Assembly: GCA_050485745.1 (NCBI GenBank)
Contig: JBJHBY010000056.1
Location: forward strand, 1 to 16,307
Direction: 5' to 3'
Length of the DNA: 16,307 bases
Origin: JBJHBY01 sp050485745
GTDB taxonomy: Bacteria; Pseudomonadota; Gammaproteobacteria; Pseudomonadales; CAMLJR01
A program made the position numbers and the translations under genes. The notes below the pieces were generated by a model. The model was not told the origin of the DNA. It saw nothing but the letters and a program-made list of their open reading frames with translations, and searched no databases. This document shows, in pieces, positions 12,939 to 16,307 of this stretch. How positions within the stretch are numbered: position 1 is the first letter of the stretch; each line of letters opens with the position of its first letter.

Positions 12939-15152
12939 TTGCCGTTATCGAGATTTTATCGCGCCCCCCTGAGCGTGCTGATGACTGCGCTTGCCCTGTT
13001 GATGGGCAGCACACTGGCGATGGCTGAAGCCGCCACATCGCCCACGGCGCTGGCGGATCTGCTCGAGAACGAGCAGGCCCGTACCGAACTGATCGAAGCC
13101 CTCCGCCGCCAGGTCGCCGATACCACACAGCCCGCGTCAGAGCCGGAGCGCCAGGGTTTCGCCGCGCGCCTGGCGGAAGGCACGCAAACGGTTGCCCAGG
13201 GCCTGGTGGCCGAGCTGAACACCAGTATCGAGGCCGTGACGGCGCTGTTGCGCGGTGACTTGCTCACCGGGGACACCGAGAGCCTGACCTCGCTGGCCAC
13301 GAATCTCGCGGTCGTGGTGGCATTGGCGCTGGCGGTGTTTTTCGTGTTGCGCCGGCTGGCACAGCCGCTGTTTGCGCGCATGAGCCGCTGGGCCCAGCAG
13401 CAGGCGGCCAGTCGGCTGCTGCGTCGCGGCAGCGCCGTGGTCGGCGCCGTGATGGTGGACGTGGCCTTCATTCTGCTGGCCTGGGTCACCGGTTATCTGG
13501 TGGCCCTGTTCGCGCTCGGCGAGCGCGGCGCGATGAGTACCGCAGAATCCCTCTTTCTCAACGCCTTCCTGACGGTGGAAGTGTTCAAGGTGCTGCTGCG
13601 CGCACTGTTCGCCTCCCGCGACGACGGCTTGCGACTGGTGCCACTGAGTGGCGAGGAGGCCGCCTACTGGAATGCCTGGCTGGCGCGACTGTCGGGGTTT
13701 ATCGGCTACGGCATGCTGTTTCTGGTGCCGCTGGTCAACGATGCGCTATCGATTGAATTGGGCCGGCTGGCGGCGGTGCTGATCATGGTCGTCGCTTTCC
13801 TGTATGCACTGGTGATCATTCTGCAGAACCGCGAACGGGTCGCAGCGGGCGTCAGTGCACGCGCCCGGGAAGCCCAGATGGCCTTCACCCGCGTCCTGCT
13901 GGGCATGCTGGCACGCAGCTGGCACTGGCTGGCCATCGCCTATTTCGCGGCGCTGGGGCTGGTCACTCTGTTGCGCCCGGAGGATGCCCTGCCGTTTATG
14001 CTGCGCGCCACCACGCAGACCCTGGCGGCGATTGGCGCCGGGGTATTCCTGGGCGTCGTGCTCGGCGAGGTGATCCAGCGCCGCCTGCGGCTGCCGGATG
14101 AAACCCGGCAAAAATACCCGACCCTCGAAGCGCGCCTCAACAGTTATATTCCCACGGCCCTCAAGGTCATGCGGCTGGTGATATTGGTGGTGGTCGCGCT
14201 GCTGGTCCTGGACGCCTGGCAGGTGTTCAATCTCGCCCGCTGGCTGGGCTCCGACGCCGGCATGGCGACGCTGGCGACCCTGGTGACCGTGGCACTGATC
14301 CTGTTCGTCGCGGCGGCGACCTGGATCGCCCTGGCGAGCTGGATCGAAAGCCGGCTGGGCGAGCTGGAGACGGGTGGTGGCACCGCACGCACCAAAACCT
14401 TGCTGGCAATTTTCCGCAGCGCCGCGGCAGTGCTGCTTTCGGTGATGACCACCATGGTGGTGTTGGCGGAAGTCGGTATCAACATCGGCCCGCTGATCGC
14501 CGGCGCCGGCGTGATCGGGCTGGCGGTGGGCTTCGGCGCCCAGAAGCTGGTGCAGGACATCATCACCGGCGTGTTTATCCAGCTGGAAAACGCCATCAAT
14601 GTCGGCGAATTCGTCACCGCCGGCGGCGTCAGCGGCACGGTGGAAAAGCTCACCATCCGCTCGCTGGCACTGCGAGACCTGTCTGGCACTTACCACATCG
14701 TGCCCTTCTCCTCGGTGAATATGGTCTCCAACTTTATGCGCGACTACGGTTATCACCTGGGCGACTACGGCGTCGCCTACCGCGAGGATATCGACGAGGT
14801 GATCGAGCATCTGCGAGCCGCCTTCGAGGAGCTGAAACAGGATCCGGATCTCCGCGACAAGATTCTCGGCGAGCTGGAGACCTGGGGCGTGACCTCTTTT
14901 GACGACAGTTCGATCAATATCCGCGTGCGCATCAAGGCGGTAGCGGGCAGCCAGTGGGCACTGGGGCGGGCCTACAACCGCCTGGTCAAACGCCACTTCG
15001 ACGCCGCGGGCATCGAAATCCCCTTCCCGCACACCACGCTGTACTTTGGCCAGGACAAGGACGGCAGCGCGCCACCTGCGCCCATCAGCATTCAGCAAGT
15101 CGCAAGGAACTTGCCGGGCAAGGACAATGGCAAGATCGAAAAGAGCGACTAG
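12939..15152 (+). CDS. YbiO-like mechanosensitive ion channel (MscS family)
   Basis: Large MscS-family inner-membrane channel of 737 residues, close in length and pattern to E. coli YbiO (741), which opens under membrane tension on hypo-osmotic shock. A signal peptide (about 1-30, ending LAMAEA) is followed by a periplasmic region, then multiple membrane segments from about 122 onwards. The conserved MscS core is at the C-terminal side: pore helix with GPLIAGAGVIGLAVGFGAQK (517-536), VQDIITGVFIQLENAINVGE, the beta domain with GTVEKLTIRS and IVPFSSV near 566-593, and the cytoplasmic alpha/beta domain to about 703. The start is TTG, supported by AAGGA 9 nt upstream and by the complete signal peptide. 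It stands alone on the plus strand and converges with the Rieske gene. Confidence 0.93.
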   Translation: MPLSRFYRAPLSVLMTALALLMGSTLAMAEAATSPTALADLLENEQARTELIEALRRQVADTTQPASEPERQGFAARLAEGTQTVAQGLVAELNTSIEAVTALLRGDLLTGDTESLTSLATNLAVVVALALAVFFVLRRLAQPLFARMSRWAQQQAASRLLRRGSAVVGAVMVDVAFILLAWVTGYLVALFALGERGAMSTAESLFLNAFLTVEVFKVLLRALFASRDDGLRLVPLSGEEAAYWNAWLARLSGFIGYGMLFLVPLVNDALSIELGRLAAVLIMVVAFLYALVIILQNRERVAAGVSARAREAQMAFTRVLLGMLARSWHWLAIAYFAALGLVTLLRPEDALPFMLRATTQTLAAIGAGVFLGVVLGEVIQRRLRLPDETRQKYPTLEARLNSYIPTALKVMRLVILVVVALLVLDAWQVFNLARWLGSDAGMATLATLVTVALILFVAAATWIALASWIESRLGELETGGGTARTKTLLAIFRSAAAVLLSVMTTMVVLAEVGINIGPLIAGAGVIGLAVGFGAQKLVQDIITGVFIQLENAINVGEFVTAGGVSGTVEKLTIRSLALRDLSGTYHIVPFSSVNMVSNFMRDYGYHLGDYGVAYREDIDEVIEHLRAAFEELKQDPDLRDKILGELETWGVTSFDDSSINIRVRIKAVAGSQWALGRAYNRLVKRHFDAAGIEIPFPHTTLYFGQDKDGSAPPAPISIQQVARNLPGKDNGKIEKSD

Positions 15153-15157
15153 GCCGC

Positions 15158-15187
15158 GGGGCGGGCTGCCCACTGCAGGAGCGCCCC
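15158..15187. terminator. Weak bidirectional hairpin between convergent genes
   Basis: In the 44-nt gap GGGGCG pairs with CGCCCC, and inside it CTGC pairs with GCAG around CCACT. There is no U tract on either side. It is positioned to end both the channel gene and the Rieske gene but is not a canonical intrinsic terminator. Confidence 0.3.
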
Positions 15188-15196
15188 CTTACCGGC

Positions 15197-16307
15197 TCAC
15201 CCCTTCAGATAGCGCATCAGTGTGTCGTGGAAGTGCAGGATGCGCACCTCCTGGCGACCCAGGTGCAGGGCATCAAAGGCGCGCGAGCGCATGCCCTGCT
15301 GGATGAACGGCAGGTTGTTGAGGTCCTCGTCCAGCAAGTCACCGCCCTCGCACTGCCCCGCCAGGCGGTCGCCGGCAGCGGCATTGAAGAACAGCCGCGG
15401 TGGGCGCGGGATGTCCTGGTCCGGGGCGTTGATCAGGTTGATGAAGTCGAAAATCATGCGGTTGGGGTCGTCCGGGTGCGGGCGGTGGGTAAAGACCCAG
15501 ACAAACAGGGCGTGGGTGTTGAACGTGAGGTTGGGAAAGACCGTGTAGTGGAAGTCATCGCAAAGCTGATCTTCGTTCAGCACGCTGAGATCCGCGCCCA
15601 GCATCGGGGCCATGGCACGGGTGGCCTGGGCATAGGCGGCCCGGGCTTCGGCGGGGGTGGTGCCGGTAAAGGCGCCCGGGTCCAGGCCCACGCGCTGCAG
15701 GTAGAGTTCGCGCATTTCCGGGGTGACGGTGCCCGCGCCCGAGTGACGCGGGCTGGGGCGCAGCTCGGGGTAGATCATCCGGGTGTGACGGTCATAGCAA
15801 TCGTAGACGGTGCCGACGTCGTCACTGAAGGCCAGGGTCCAGGTATGGGTGGCGGCGATGTGGTAGGCCTCGTTGAAGGCATCCACGGAGGTCTTCCAGT
15901 TGCAGTCAATGGCGATACTGCATTCGAAGCCCACTTTCCAGCGCTCGAAGCCATAGGGGTCGAGGTGCTCCGGAATCACGCCGAGGTAGTCGACAAGAGG
16001 CTCCGCATCCGGGTTCATGTTGATGAAGATGAAGCCGGCCCAGGTGTCGCAGCGCACCGGTTTCAGGCTCAGGGCCTGCGCCGGCGTGCCCTGGGGGAAG
16101 CACTCGGGGTCCTGCACCTTTTTCAGGCCGCCGTCGAGGTGATACTGCCAGCCGTGAAACAGGCAGCGGAAACGCTGTACCTTGCCGCGGCTGCCGGGCT
16201 CAACCAGGCGGTTGCCGCGGTGCATGCACACGTTGTAGTGGGCGCGCAGGCTGCCGTCGCCCTGGCGCGCGATGATGAGTGACACATGGCCGATCTCGAA
16301 GGTGAGG
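15197..16307 (-). CDS. Rieske non-heme iron oxygenase, alpha subunit (5' end outside window)
   Basis: Large subunit of an aromatic-ring-hydroxylating type dioxygenase or related monooxygenase; electrons pass from a reductase through the Rieske cluster to a mononuclear iron that activates oxygen. The frame is open at the right edge (LTFEIGHVSLIIAR read inward), so the GTG at 16285 is not the start; the family is usually 400-460 residues. Counting from 16285: Rieske ligands C20, H22 and C41, H44 (CMHRG, CLFHGW); mononuclear iron motif NEAYHIAATH with H142 and H147, likely third ligand D321 in EDLNNLPFIQQG. The usual bridging Asp of naphthalene dioxygenase is Glu (E139). Substrate cannot be told. 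No reductase or beta subunit gene is in view. Confidence 0.9.
   Translation of the reverse strand, partial: LTFEIGHVSLIIARQGDGSLRAHYNVCMHRGNRLVEPGSRGKVQRFRCLFHGWQYHLDGGLKKVQDPECFPQGTPAQALSLKPVRCDTWAGFIFINMNPDAEPLVDYLGVIPEHLDPYGFERWKVGFECSIAIDCNWKTSVDAFNEAYHIAATHTWTLAFSDDVGTVYDCYDRHTRMIYPELRPSPRHSGAGTVTPEMRELYLQRVGLDPGAFTGTTPAEARAAYAQATRAMAPMLGADLSVLNEDQLCDDFHYTVFPNLTFNTHALFVWVFTHRPHPDDPNRMIFDFINLINAPDQDIPRPPRLFFNAAAGDRLAGQCEGGDLLDEDLNNLPFIQQGMRSRAFDALHLGRQEVRILHFHDTLMRYLKG

Overview
The window is a high-GC chromosomal segment from a gammaproteobacterium. The main evidence is the gene order thrS-infC-rpmI-rplT-pheS-pheT, a tRNA-Val(GAC) just upstream of thrS, and clear resemblance of the proteins to Escherichia/Pseudomonas homologues (YbiT-type ABC-F, YbiO-type MscS channel, UvrB). 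The four-cysteine form of PheS points towards a Pseudomonas-like or marine lineage rather than an enteric one, but I cannot place it more closely. No phage, IS transposase, CRISPR array or rRNA is visible.

Layout. Positions 1-4482 (minus strand) hold the translation operon, read right to left: thrS, infC, rpmI, rplT, pheS and the first 22 codons of pheT. Positions 4657-4775 (minus) hold a tRNA-Val(GAC) with its own strong promoter, followed by an intrinsic terminator at 4609-4644. uvrB (4821-6842, minus) is divergent from a small EthD-domain gene (6918-7274, plus). A YbiT-like ABC-F ATPase gene (7386-8984, minus) is divergent from a very large AsmA/TamB-like repeat protein gene (9207-12746, plus) that ends at a strong terminator. 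A YbiO-like mechanosensitive channel gene (12939-15152, plus) converges on a Rieske oxygenase alpha-subunit gene (15197 to the right edge, minus), whose 5' end lies outside the window.

The coding content is mostly ordinary housekeeping; the unusual content is in control regions of the translation operon. (1) The thrS leader has a hairpin whose loop reads like a tRNA-Thr(GGU) anticodon loop, about 33 nt before the start codon, suggesting autoregulation by threonyl-tRNA synthetase as in E. coli. (2) infC overlaps the thrS stop and its Shine-Dalgarno is spaced for an AUC start, not for the overlapping UUG. (3) Between rplT and pheS lies a 148-bp near-complete inverted repeat with 10-bp perfect ends; all four unlike positions I found in its main stems become G-U pairs in the operon-sense RNA and would be A-C mismatches on the other strand. 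(4) An intrinsic terminator sits only about 17 nt before the pheS start, so pheST expression must pass through it. The large AsmA-like protein also has an internal fourfold repeat of about 200 residues.
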